DNA from: Weimeria sp002480925
GTDB lineage: Bacteria > Bacillota > Clostridia > Lachnospirales > Lachnospiraceae
Length of the DNA: 64,000 bases
Direction: 5' to 3'
Assembly (NCBI RefSeq): GCF_052064335.1
Contig: NZ_JBQHVU010000002.1
Span: forward strand, 157,875-221,874
Made by a program: the position numbers and the translations under genes. Position 1 is the stretch's first letter. Every line of letters begins with the position of its first letter. Shown here piece by piece: positions 15,884 to 22,354 of this stretch. A model generated the notes under the pieces. It was given only the letters and a program-made list of their open reading frames with translations. It did no database searches and was not told the DNA's origin.

Positions 15884-16821
15884 TCAGAGTGTTGAAAGCT
15901 CTTCAAGCTTATCCTTGATCTGTGCCGCAGTTTCGAGAAGCGTCTGTACTGAAGCCGCTATCTGCTGAGCGGCTGCTGCCAGATCTGTAGTCTTGTCATT
16001 TACGCCATTTATAGTTTCCTGAAGATTCTGCGCGTCCTGAGTCAGCCTGCTAACGGAATCTATTGCCCTGGACTGGCTCTCATTGCTCTTGTTTGCGGTG
16101 TCAGAGGATTCAGTGGCGAGAGAATTGATCTGCTCCGCGACGACAGCAAAGCCTCTTCCTGCATCACCGGCCCTGGCTGCCTCTATGCTGGCGTTTAACG
16201 CGAGCAGGTTGGTCTGCTTTGCTATGTCTACTACCTCAGCATTGTTCTTTTCAAGCTCATCAAAGATGGTGTTGATCTCGTTCATTGAGGTTACGAGGCT
16301 GTCGCAGAATTTGCTGACATCGACCATATCCGAGGAGATTTCGGTGCTCTTCTGAGCGTTGTTGTCATTTCCGGCAGACATATTGTCGATGGCCTGGTAG
16401 AGCTTATCGAACTCATCATTGATATCTGTGATGGTTGTCTGGATCTTATCATTCTGGGCTGAGATCGTATTTTTCTCTTCAGTAACCTCTTTGGCAAGAG
16501 CCGAAGCTTTTTCTCTGCCCTTTTCTACCAGCTGCTTTGTGTAGAAGACACAGTTTTCCTTGCGGTTGAAGCCATTGTAGATGGCGTCGGCCATTTTTTC
16601 ACAGGTATCATATCCACAGCAGGAGCAGTTTATCTGGCGGCTTTCTGTTGTGGTTTTTTGCATGTCGTTATAGATATCGTTACGCTCTGCTTCTGTAGGG
16701 ATTCTGAATGCTGCCTCTGCCGAACGGTCAGTGTATTTTCTCAGGTAATCATTCAGGTCGAGGTTTTTGAACTGCTCGTTAAATTTCTTTAACCTCTGTG
16801 CAGGAGACAGCTTTCTGCCCC
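15884..16821 (-). pseudogene. C-terminal part of the frameshifted hydrogenase/transducer: Fe-S plus methyl-accepting domain
   Basis: About 310 residues that continue the upstream hydrogenase-like gene in another frame. In order: a linker (RKLSPAQRLKKFNEQF), a four-Cys Fe-S motif CSCCGYDTCEKMA, then a long coiled-coil signalling domain with the transducer hairpin IAKQTNLLALNASIEAARAGDAGRGFAVVA. No membrane segment is present, so it is a cytosolic transducer. An ATG-initiated frame reaches 16921, but its first ~35 residues are out-of-frame hydrogenase sequence. Removing one base from the C5 run at 16818-16822 joins the two into one ~650-residue protein. Real frameshift, phase-variable tract and sequencing error remain open. 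Confidence 0.75.
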
Positions 16822-17828
16822 CAGGCTGTCTTTTTGTCCTTCTTTGAATCCTCCCTGATATCCAGAAGGGAACTGTACACATCGTCGTCCTCTGCCTTGT
16901 CAGCTTCGCAGCCTGTTCCATACAGACAGCCCTGGCTGCAGTTCAGGACATCGTAGAACAGATACTTTGAGGTGCCATTCGCTATTTTTTTCCTGTTGTT
17001 CGCGAGGAAATTATAGAGATGCTTTTCGCCCTCCATCTGGCGGACATACACGTTATTACCCAGGAACCAGTAGACATTCTCTTTAAGGCCGCCTGGCATA
17101 GGATAGATAGAACCCAGGCCGTATTCTACCTCATCTGTGGCATCGCCGGACATGATCCCGTGCTCTCTTACATATTTCATCATGTGGTCAAAAGTGACAT
17201 TGTAGCTTACATAGCCGCCGTTGTTCGGATCCGTGATCTCGTACTTCTTCGCGATGCATGGGCCTATAAAGGCGAGCTTATCTGTGATTCCCATCTGCTT
17301 TCTGACATAGATAGCAGCGCACATCATAGGACTCTGTACAGGGAAAAGCTTTGGCAGAAGCGTCGGCTCATAATGCTCAATGTAGCGGACTAAAGCCGGG
17401 CACGGCTGAGAAATACCGCCGAGGAAATTATGCTTTGCTATGTAATTCAGGTATCCCCATGTACAGATATCAGCTCCGAATGAAACGCTGATGATATGAT
17501 TTACTCCAAGCTTTTTTAAGCCACCGAGAACCTGGCCATATTCTTTCGGGTAATTGGCCTTGAACGCAGGTGCTAAAAGAATCGAAATCTTTTCTCCCTT
17601 AGCGAGATCTGCGAAAAACGCATCAGTATCATCATAGAATTCCCTTGCGTTATGCTCGCACGCGTCGAAACAGGAGCCGCAGGCCACGCACCTGTCCGGA
17701 TCTACATCGATCCTGTTTGCTCCGTCCTTTTCTACTGAATAATTCGCGCCTATGCACGGACAAACCCTGACACACTTATTGCATCCAATACAGTTATCAT
17801 TGGTATAAACTACCTGACTATCACCCAT
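16779..17828 (-). pseudogene. N-terminal part: sensory [FeFe]-hydrogenase-like domain, frameshifted
   Basis: About 350 residues. Two ferredoxin motifs (CIGCNKCVRVCPC and CVACGSCFDACEH) precede an [FeFe]-hydrogenase large-subunit-like domain. H-cluster cysteines are visible in QPCPALVRYIE, IGPCIAKKYE and LNCSQGCLYGTGC, but the catalytic TSCCP is reduced to a single Cys, as expected for sensory rather than catalytic hydrogenases. The frame leaves the ancestral path at the G5 run (plus-strand 16818-16822) and ends after about 11 foreign residues. ATG 17828 is preferred over 17852 because GGAGGG precedes it. It probably senses redox state or H2 and signals through the methyl-accepting domain downstream. 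Confidence 0.75.
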
Positions 17829-17973
17829 TTCACCCTCCAGATACATGGTCAATAAATTGTAAAGTACATGATTTATTTAATTTTAATATTTCTACTGTTC
17901 ATTTACAAGGGAAAAAATTTAAAAACATGTCATTTTTTTGCGGAATTGGTGCCGCGAATAGTAAAGCATAGAT

Positions 17974-18193
17974 AAAAAAACACTCAGAGAGCAGGCCCGC
18001 ATTCTTGACTCCTAGCGCGCAGCCAGGTGGGTTGCCGCAACAGACCTTCAGCCCTCTACTGGAAGCGGGGCGAACCCGAACTTCTCTGCACAAGTGCATA
18101 CACCGAAGCCCGACATCCGGCCTGTTATATAGGGATCCCGATTTAAAGTAATTGTAGGTTCAAAAACTACGGGAAAACGAGCTCTCTGAGCTT
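17974..18193 (-). ncRNA. Structured small RNA, copy 1 (family not identified)
   Basis: Minus-strand RNA of about 220 nt with its own promoter. Its two ends pair (CTCAGAGAGC with GCTCTCTGAG) and are followed by seven U residues. Inside, CCCGTA pairs TGCGGG, GATCCCTA pairs TAGGAGTC, AACAGGCC pairs GGTCTGTT, a 3'-side hairpin GCGGC/GCTGC bulges out, and TGCAC/GTGCA caps the rod. A second copy at 20870-21095 keeps the architecture with compensating changes. A rod with a closing stem and 3'-side hairpin recalls 6S RNA (often two copies in Firmicutes); the raiA-type RNA is another candidate of this size. The family is inferred, not recognised. Confidence 0.68.
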
Positions 18194-18199
18194 AATTCT

Positions 18200-18228
18200 A
18201 TTTTAGCCTTTATACCTTGAAAAATCAA
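18200..18228 (-). promoter_or_regulatory. Promoter of small RNA copy 1
   Basis: Minus strand: TTGATT, 17-base spacer, TAAAAT. The predicted start is at the base of the closing stem. The same arrangement is kept at copy 2. Confidence 0.7.
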
Positions 18229-18249
18229 CAGCAAATTCCCAGCAGATAT

Positions 18250-18278
18250 CTGACAACAGAGGCGTTTTCGATTATCCT
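18250..18278 (+). promoter_or_regulatory. Duplicated pheS-type promoter in front of the chimeric fragment
   Basis: CTGACA (18250-18255), 17-base spacer, TATCCT (18273-18278). It corresponds to TTGACA/TATTCT before the intact pheS and would transcribe the pheS'-pckA' debris. Confidence 0.6.
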
Positions 18279-18321
18279 ATAGGGTGGTTTAAAACCAAAA
18301 AGAAAAAAGGAGTACCTGGTG

Positions 18322-18414
18322 ATGGTTAAAGAAAAGCTCGAAGAGATAAGGCAGAAGGCCATAGCTTCCATTGAAGAAGCGAACGATGCAGATTCCCTGA
18401 ACGACATAAGGGTA
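18322..18414 (+). pseudogene. Duplicated 5' end of pheS
   Basis: The first 31 codons of a PheS copy (MVKEKLEEIRQKAIASIEEA...) with an AAAAGGAG ribosome site, closely matching the intact pheS from 21230. It breaks at 18413-18414 into pckA sequence in a different reading frame; TA is shared at the junction. Together with the RNA gene and divergent promoters upstream it forms a ~450-base duplication of the region before the real pheS. Confidence 0.88.
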
Positions 18415-18544
18415 CATCTATCTTCTTCGGTCTTTCAGGAACAGGAAAGACTACTCTTTCCACTGACCCTAAGAGACTCCTCATCGGTGATGACGAGCAC
18501 GGCTGGGATGACAACGGTGTGTTCAACCTCGAGGGAGGCTGCTA
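18413..18544 (+). pseudogene. Internal fragment of a second pckA
   Basis: About 132 bases matching pckA 12087-12217 (the P-loop GLSGTGKTTLS through LEGGCY), with mostly synonymous differences. It is joined upstream to the pheS fragment and downstream directly to the stop codon of the cation exporter gene. It seems to come from the same lost pckA relative as the fragment at 15474. Confidence 0.87.
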
Positions 18545-19711
18545 TTTAGTCCGGATATCTTCGACTGCGCCTCTGTCGATCGTGACAGCGCATTCAGTCT
18601 TCGGGTCGAATTCACGCAGCAGGCTTATGACCTGATTCATGACGCGGTCTTCATCAGAAGTCGTGTAGCTGTAAGGGACTACGAGATCGAAGCTTACGAT
18701 TGTCCCGGCTTCACCGAAAGTGACCTGCAGGTCGTGGAAAGTAAGGGCAGGGTCGAGGATTTTTAAGATATGTTCGATCTGTTCACGAATTTTATTTGTA
18801 CGCTTGTCATTTATCTCAACCGGGTCGACATGGGCGACAAGCACGATCCCGAGGTCACGTCTTACTTTTCGCTCAGCTATATCGGCTACGGCGTGGGCTT
18901 CTTCAAGCGTTATCCGGTTCGGTACTTCTATATGGATGGTGGCCATAGTCTTCTCAGGACCATAGCTGTGGATGACGAGGTCGTGAACACCTATCACAGT
19001 AGGATCCTGCTTTACTATTTCAGAGATCCTGTCAGCTATCTCAGGGTCCATCTCGCCTCCGATCAGAGGTGAGACTGTATCTTTTACCAGGCTGATCCCT
19101 TCCCATATGATGATGACCGATACGATGAGACTGGCTATACCATCTATACTATGTCCGGTGAACACATACACGATAAGTGAAGCGACAGTCACTGAAGTAG
19201 TCACAGCGTCAAAAAGTGAATCCATGGCTGCGGCGTTCAGGACACTGAGATCCAGCGGCTTCGCGAGACTCTTATCAAAGAAGTACATCCACAGCTTTAC
19301 ACCGATCGATACAATAAGCAGGATGAATGTCACAGTACTGAAAGTCAGAGCGGATGGGTGCATGATCCTGTCAAGTGATTCTTTGAAAAATTCGATCCCG
19401 ACATTTATGATAGCGATTGAAAGTATCAGAGTGGCTACATATTCCATTCTGCCATGACCGAAAGGATGCTCCTTGTCGGCCGGCCTTGAAGAGATCCTTG
19501 TACTGAAGAGACTTATGATAGATGAAGCCGTGTCTGACAGGTTATTTACGGCATCGGCTGTGATGGCAACAGAACCGGATAAAGTTCCGATGATGAACTT
19601 CATGGCTGACAGGAAGATATTGCAGATGATCCCGGTGATGCTTCCGAGCATTCCGTAGGCAGTGCGGTCGTCTGGATTTTTTATGAATTTCTTTATCAGA
19701 ATATTAGTCAT
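18542..19711 (-). CDS. Cation diffusion facilitator metal exporter
   Basis: A 389-residue CDF-family transporter with about six membrane segments and a C-terminal cytosolic domain from about residue 215. Metal-site motifs are visible: SVAITADAVNNLSD on helix 2 and AAAMDSLFDAVTT on helix 5, plus HPFGHGRMEYVATL in the loop. The C-terminal ~80 residues after the ferredoxin-like domain (VSFDLVVPYSYTT...) form an extra regulatory repeat. Zn/Fe/Mn efflux by proton exchange is the family role; the metal is not predictable. A GGGAGGA site precedes the ATG. Its TAG stop is built at the junction with the pckA fragment, so the last residues may not be ancestral. Confidence 0.9.
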   Translation of the reverse strand: MTNILIKKFIKNPDDRTAYGMLGSITGIICNIFLSAMKFIIGTLSGSVAITADAVNNLSDTASSIISLFSTRISSRPADKEHPFGHGRMEYVATLILSIAIINVGIEFFKESLDRIMHPSALTFSTVTFILLIVSIGVKLWMYFFDKSLAKPLDLSVLNAAAMDSLFDAVTTSVTVASLIVYVFTGHSIDGIASLIVSVIIIWEGISLVKDTVSPLIGGEMDPEIADRISEIVKQDPTVIGVHDLVIHSYGPEKTMATIHIEVPNRITLEEAHAVADIAERKVRRDLGIVLVAHVDPVEINDKRTNKIREQIEHILKILDPALTFHDLQVTFGEAGTIVSFDLVVPYSYTTSDEDRVMNQVISLLREFDPKTECAVTIDRGAVEDIRTK

Positions 19712-19740
19712 GACTTATTTCCTCCCATAAAAATACAAAT

Positions 19741-19780
19741 GCGGACTGCTGCTTTTATGCAGGCAATCCGCTGTTTTTTT
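19741..19780 (+). terminator. Hairpin between the CDF and NudC genes
   Basis: GCGGA-TGC-TGC/GCA-GCA-TCCGC stem followed by TGTTTTTTT on the plus strand. Both neighbours are on the minus strand, where the T tract is weaker, so which strand it serves is unclear. Confidence 0.4.
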
Positions 19781-19884
19781 GTATAAATATTCTACTCGGA
19801 AACTATCTGCTTAGTCAATACGAACTTTCAAACTTTATAAGTCGGTACCCACAGGTTCTTTTATGTGCTTCATATGTGAAATGA

Positions 19885-20778
19885 TCATACCCGCCCATTT
19901 TTCTCTTTAAAGACCATCATCATCTCATTCGTAAGAGACATATCATCTGGCTGTCCCTTGATCTCATCTGGGGAGAGCCAGACGGCGGAGCCGAGCTCGC
20001 CGTCGAGAGTCACCTCACGACTTCCCGTCACATCACAGTAAAATCCCATCAGGATATCAGAGACCATTCCCCACGGCTGGGATTTGTAGTAGCGGATATT
20101 TGTGACAGCAAGGCCAGTCTCTTCCTTGACTTCTCTTACCACATTTTCCTCGAGAGTCTCCCCGAATTCAGTAAAGCCTGCAATCAGCGCATCATAATGG
20201 ATCGAGCGTCCGGCATATCTTGTGACAAGGAGCTTATTCGCGTCCGGATCAGTGACACCGACTATCACAGCAGGTACGATCTTCGGGTAGATGTGATTGC
20301 CACATTTCGGGCAGATCATGCATCTCTCTTTTTCAGAATGAACTGTCGGAGCGCCGCAGCGTCCGCAGAAGCGGCTTCCCTGATACCACTGGTACAGATG
20401 GAAGGCACAGACAGTAGCAAAGTATCTCCATTTCTCAACTGATTTTTCTTCACGAAGGAACTGCACACGGATGAATTCCATGTCATCATTTACAGCGACA
20501 GGATGGTCTGCATCAGTTTCTTCGCGGTATATGTCGTTTTCAGTCAGAGCCTTTTCTTTGAATTCTAACTGTTTGAGATAATAACTGTCACCGTCGATCC
20601 TGAACAGATAGATCAGGTCATCTGCACTGTGCAGGTCTTTTACAGATGGCAGACTGAAGCCATTTTTCTTCACAAGAACGCGATCGCCTCTGAATACAAA
20701 TACTGGATCGTTTTCGGATGGCACTTTTCTCAGATCATACGAGTTATAGAATTTATGTGGGTAAATATCCTGGATCAT
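19885..20778 (-). CDS. nudC: NADH pyrophosphatase (NudC-type Nudix hydrolase)
   Basis: A 297-residue protein with the NudC layout: a variable N-terminal domain, a four-Cys zinc ribbon at about residues 140-160 (CGRCGAP..CMICPKCG), then a Nudix domain with box GFTEFGETLEENVVREVKEETG. The SQPW motif downstream marks the NAD(H)-cleaving branch that also removes NAD caps from RNA in other bacteria. It stands alone between the small RNA copy 2 and the CDF gene. The start is an ATG with a weak upstream purine run. Confidence 0.9.
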   Translation of the reverse strand: MIQDIYPHKFYNSYDLRKVPSENDPVFVFRGDRVLVKKNGFSLPSVKDLHSADDLIYLFRIDGDSYYLKQLEFKEKALTENDIYREETDADHPVAVNDDMEFIRVQFLREEKSVEKWRYFATVCAFHLYQWYQGSRFCGRCGAPTVHSEKERCMICPKCGNHIYPKIVPAVIVGVTDPDANKLLVTRYAGRSIHYDALIAGFTEFGETLEENVVREVKEETGLAVTNIRYYKSQPWGMVSDILMGFYCDVTGSREVTLDGELGSAVWLSPDEIKGQPDDMSLTNEMMMVFKEKNGRV

Positions 20779-20840
20779 TTTTTATTCCTCAAAATTTATT
20801 TTATACTGAAGCGAGAATTAAGTAAAGCACAAAGGCAAAT

Positions 20841-20866
20841 AAAAAATCCCCTCCATCAGGAGAGGA
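20841..20866 (-). terminator. Terminator of small RNA copy 2
   Basis: Minus strand: CCTCTCC TGAT GGAGGGG hairpin followed by ATTTTTT. Confidence 0.85.
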
Positions 20867-20869
20867 TAT

Positions 20870-21095
20870 GCTTTCTAAAGAAGACTCAGGATGCAGGCCC
20901 GCATTCTTGACTCCTAGCGCGCAGCCAGGTGGGTTACCGCAACAGACACGACTGCCTTCTAACGGACGCCAAGCGTCTCTGCACAAGTGCATACACCTAA
21001 GCCTGACATCAGTGTCTGCGATATAGGGATCCCGATTTGAAGTAATTGTAGGTTCAAAAATTACGGGTTAGATCGAACACCCCAAGTATTCTGTT
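20870..21095 (-). ncRNA. Structured small RNA, copy 2 (family not identified)
   Basis: A diverged copy of the RNA at 17974-18193. The closing stem differs in sequence but still forms (AGAATACTTGGG with CCTGAGTCTTCT), and the central stem changes from CAGGCC/GGTCTG to CAGACAC/GTGTCTG. Near-identical parts are the 5' strand through GGGATCCCTATAT, the TGCACTTGTGCA apex and the AACCCACCTGGCTGCGCGC region. It is transcribed away from pheS, with 22 bases between the divergent promoters. A separate strong terminator follows. High sequence conservation inside and covariation at the stems argue that both copies are functional RNAs. Confidence 0.7.
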
Positions 21096-21101
21096 AAGAT
21101 A

Positions 21102-21130
21102 ATTGTAGCCTTTTCATATATAAAAATCAA
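21102..21130 (-). promoter_or_regulatory. Promoter of small RNA copy 2
   Basis: Minus strand: TTGATT, 17-base spacer, TACAAT. Confidence 0.7.
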
Positions 21131-21151
21131 CACAAAGATTTCGCATGAAAT

Positions 21152-21180
21152 TTGACAAAAGGCCTTATTTCTATTATTCT
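21152..21180 (+). promoter_or_regulatory. Promoter of pheST
   Basis: TTGACA, 17-base spacer, TATTCT. The leader is only ~45 bases, leaving no room for a T-box. Confidence 0.8.
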
Positions 21181-21229
21181 ATAGAGTGGCTTTTATGAGA
21201 AGCAAAAGATGATAAAAGGAGTACCGGAA

Positions 21230-22252
21230 ATGGTAAAAGAAAAGCTCGAAGAGATTAGAGAGAAGGCCTTTGCCTCTATTGAGGAGGCTTCCGACCAGGA
21301 TTCCCTTAATGACGTAAGAGTAAAGGTCTTAGGGAAAAAGGGTGAGCTTACAGCTATCCTTAAAGGCATGAAGGACGTGGATCCTGCGGACCGTCCTAAG
21401 GTCGGCGCCATGGTGAACGAGGCCAGAAGCGCAATCGAGGAGAGGATCACCAGGGCTCTTGATTCTATGAAGAGGAAGGCTCTTGACGAGAGGCTTAAGA
21501 GAGAGACGATCGATGTGACTCTTCCGGCAAAGAGAAATAAGATCGGTCACAGACATCCTAATACGATCGCCCTTGAGGAGGTGGAAAAGATCTTCATAGG
21601 AATGGGCTTTGAGGTCGTTGAGGGCCCTGAGATCGAAAAGGATTACTACAATTTCGAGGCGCTAAATATTCCGGCAAATCATCCTGCCAAGGACGAGCAG
21701 GATACCTTCTATATAAATAAGGATATTCTTTTAAGAACACAGACCTCTCCGGTCCAGGTCCGTCAGATGGAAGCCAAGAAGCCTCCTATCAGGATGATAG
21801 CACCGGGAAGAGTGTTCAGGGCAGATGAGGTCGATGCGACACATTCTCCTTCCTTCCACCAGATAGAGGGAATGGTCATCGATAAGGGAATCACCTTTTC
21901 TGATCTAAAGGGAACACTCGAGATGTTTGTACACAAGCTTTTCGGAGAGGACACGAAAGTCAAGTTCCGTCCTCATCATTTCCCGTTTACAGAGCCATCC
22001 GCGGAGATGGATGTAAGCTGCTTCAAGTGCGGCGGGAAGGGCTGCCGCTTCTGTAAGGGAGAGGGCTGGATCGAGATCTTAGGATGCGGTATGGTACATC
22101 CAAAGGTACTTAAGATGAGCGGGATAGATCCTGAGGAATACTCAGGCTTCGCCTTTGGAGTAGGCCTTGAGCGAATAGCCCTGCTTAAGTACGAGATAGA
22201 TGATATGAGACTGCTTTATGAGAATGATATAAGGTTTTTGAGTCAGTTCTGA
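21230..22252 (+). CDS. pheS: Phenylalanyl-tRNA synthetase alpha subunit
   Basis: A 340-residue class II synthetase subunit. An N-terminal coiled coil (residues 1-80) binds tRNA. Class II motif 2 (APGRVFRADEVDATHSPSFHQIEG) and motif 3 (FGVGLERIALLKY) are clear. It forms the alpha2-beta2 enzyme with PheT. A longer in-frame start at 21209 has no ribosome site; AAAGGAG eight bases before ATG 21230 decides the start, and the duplicated fragment at 18322 begins at the same codon. A four-Cys cluster (CFKCGGKGCRFC) sits in the catalytic domain. Confidence 0.96.
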   Translation: MVKEKLEEIREKAFASIEEASDQDSLNDVRVKVLGKKGELTAILKGMKDVDPADRPKVGAMVNEARSAIEERITRALDSMKRKALDERLKRETIDVTLPAKRNKIGHRHPNTIALEEVEKIFIGMGFEVVEGPEIEKDYYNFEALNIPANHPAKDEQDTFYINKDILLRTQTSPVQVRQMEAKKPPIRMIAPGRVFRADEVDATHSPSFHQIEGMVIDKGITFSDLKGTLEMFVHKLFGEDTKVKFRPHHFPFTEPSAEMDVSCFKCGGKGCRFCKGEGWIEILGCGMVHPKVLKMSGIDPEEYSGFAFGVGLERIALLKYEIDDMRLLYENDIRFLSQF

Positions 22253-22335
22253 TCAGGGGATAGGATATAGGGGATAGGGGATAGGAATAGATGTCCTGCC
22301 CCCTAACCCCTGGACCCTGGACCCTGATCCCTATT
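22253..22335 (+). repeat. GGGGATA/CCCTGAT-type short tandem repeat between pheS and pheT
   Basis: The 100-base gap opens with repeats of GGGGATAGG and closes with CCCTGGA/CCCTGAT units, so its halves are partly complementary and can fold. It starts immediately after the pheS stop codon. It is similar in style to the heptad arrays at 24767, 60557 and 63502, though the unit differs. Confidence 0.7.
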
Positions 22336-22354
22336 CATGAAAGGAAACAGATAA

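Noticed and set aside
15619..15906. 95-codon minus-strand frame
   Set aside because: It crosses two terminators and the dispersed repeat; no gene features.
17899..18099. Small conserved protein in both RNA copies (minus-strand frames sharing CCGNPPGCALGVKNAGL)
   Set aside because: No ribosome site precedes either ATG, and the conservation is at the nucleotide level across paired and unpaired parts. The 9-base length difference keeps frame, so a peptide is not fully excluded.
18319..18549. 76-codon plus-strand frame as a real gene
   Set aside because: It is the pheS 5' fragment read into an out-of-frame pckA fragment.
20870..21180. T-box leader controlling pheST
   Set aside because: CCAGGTGGGTTACCGC resembles a T-box sequence on the plus strand, but it lies upstream of the pheS promoter, and promoters, closing stem and terminator place the RNA on the minus strand.
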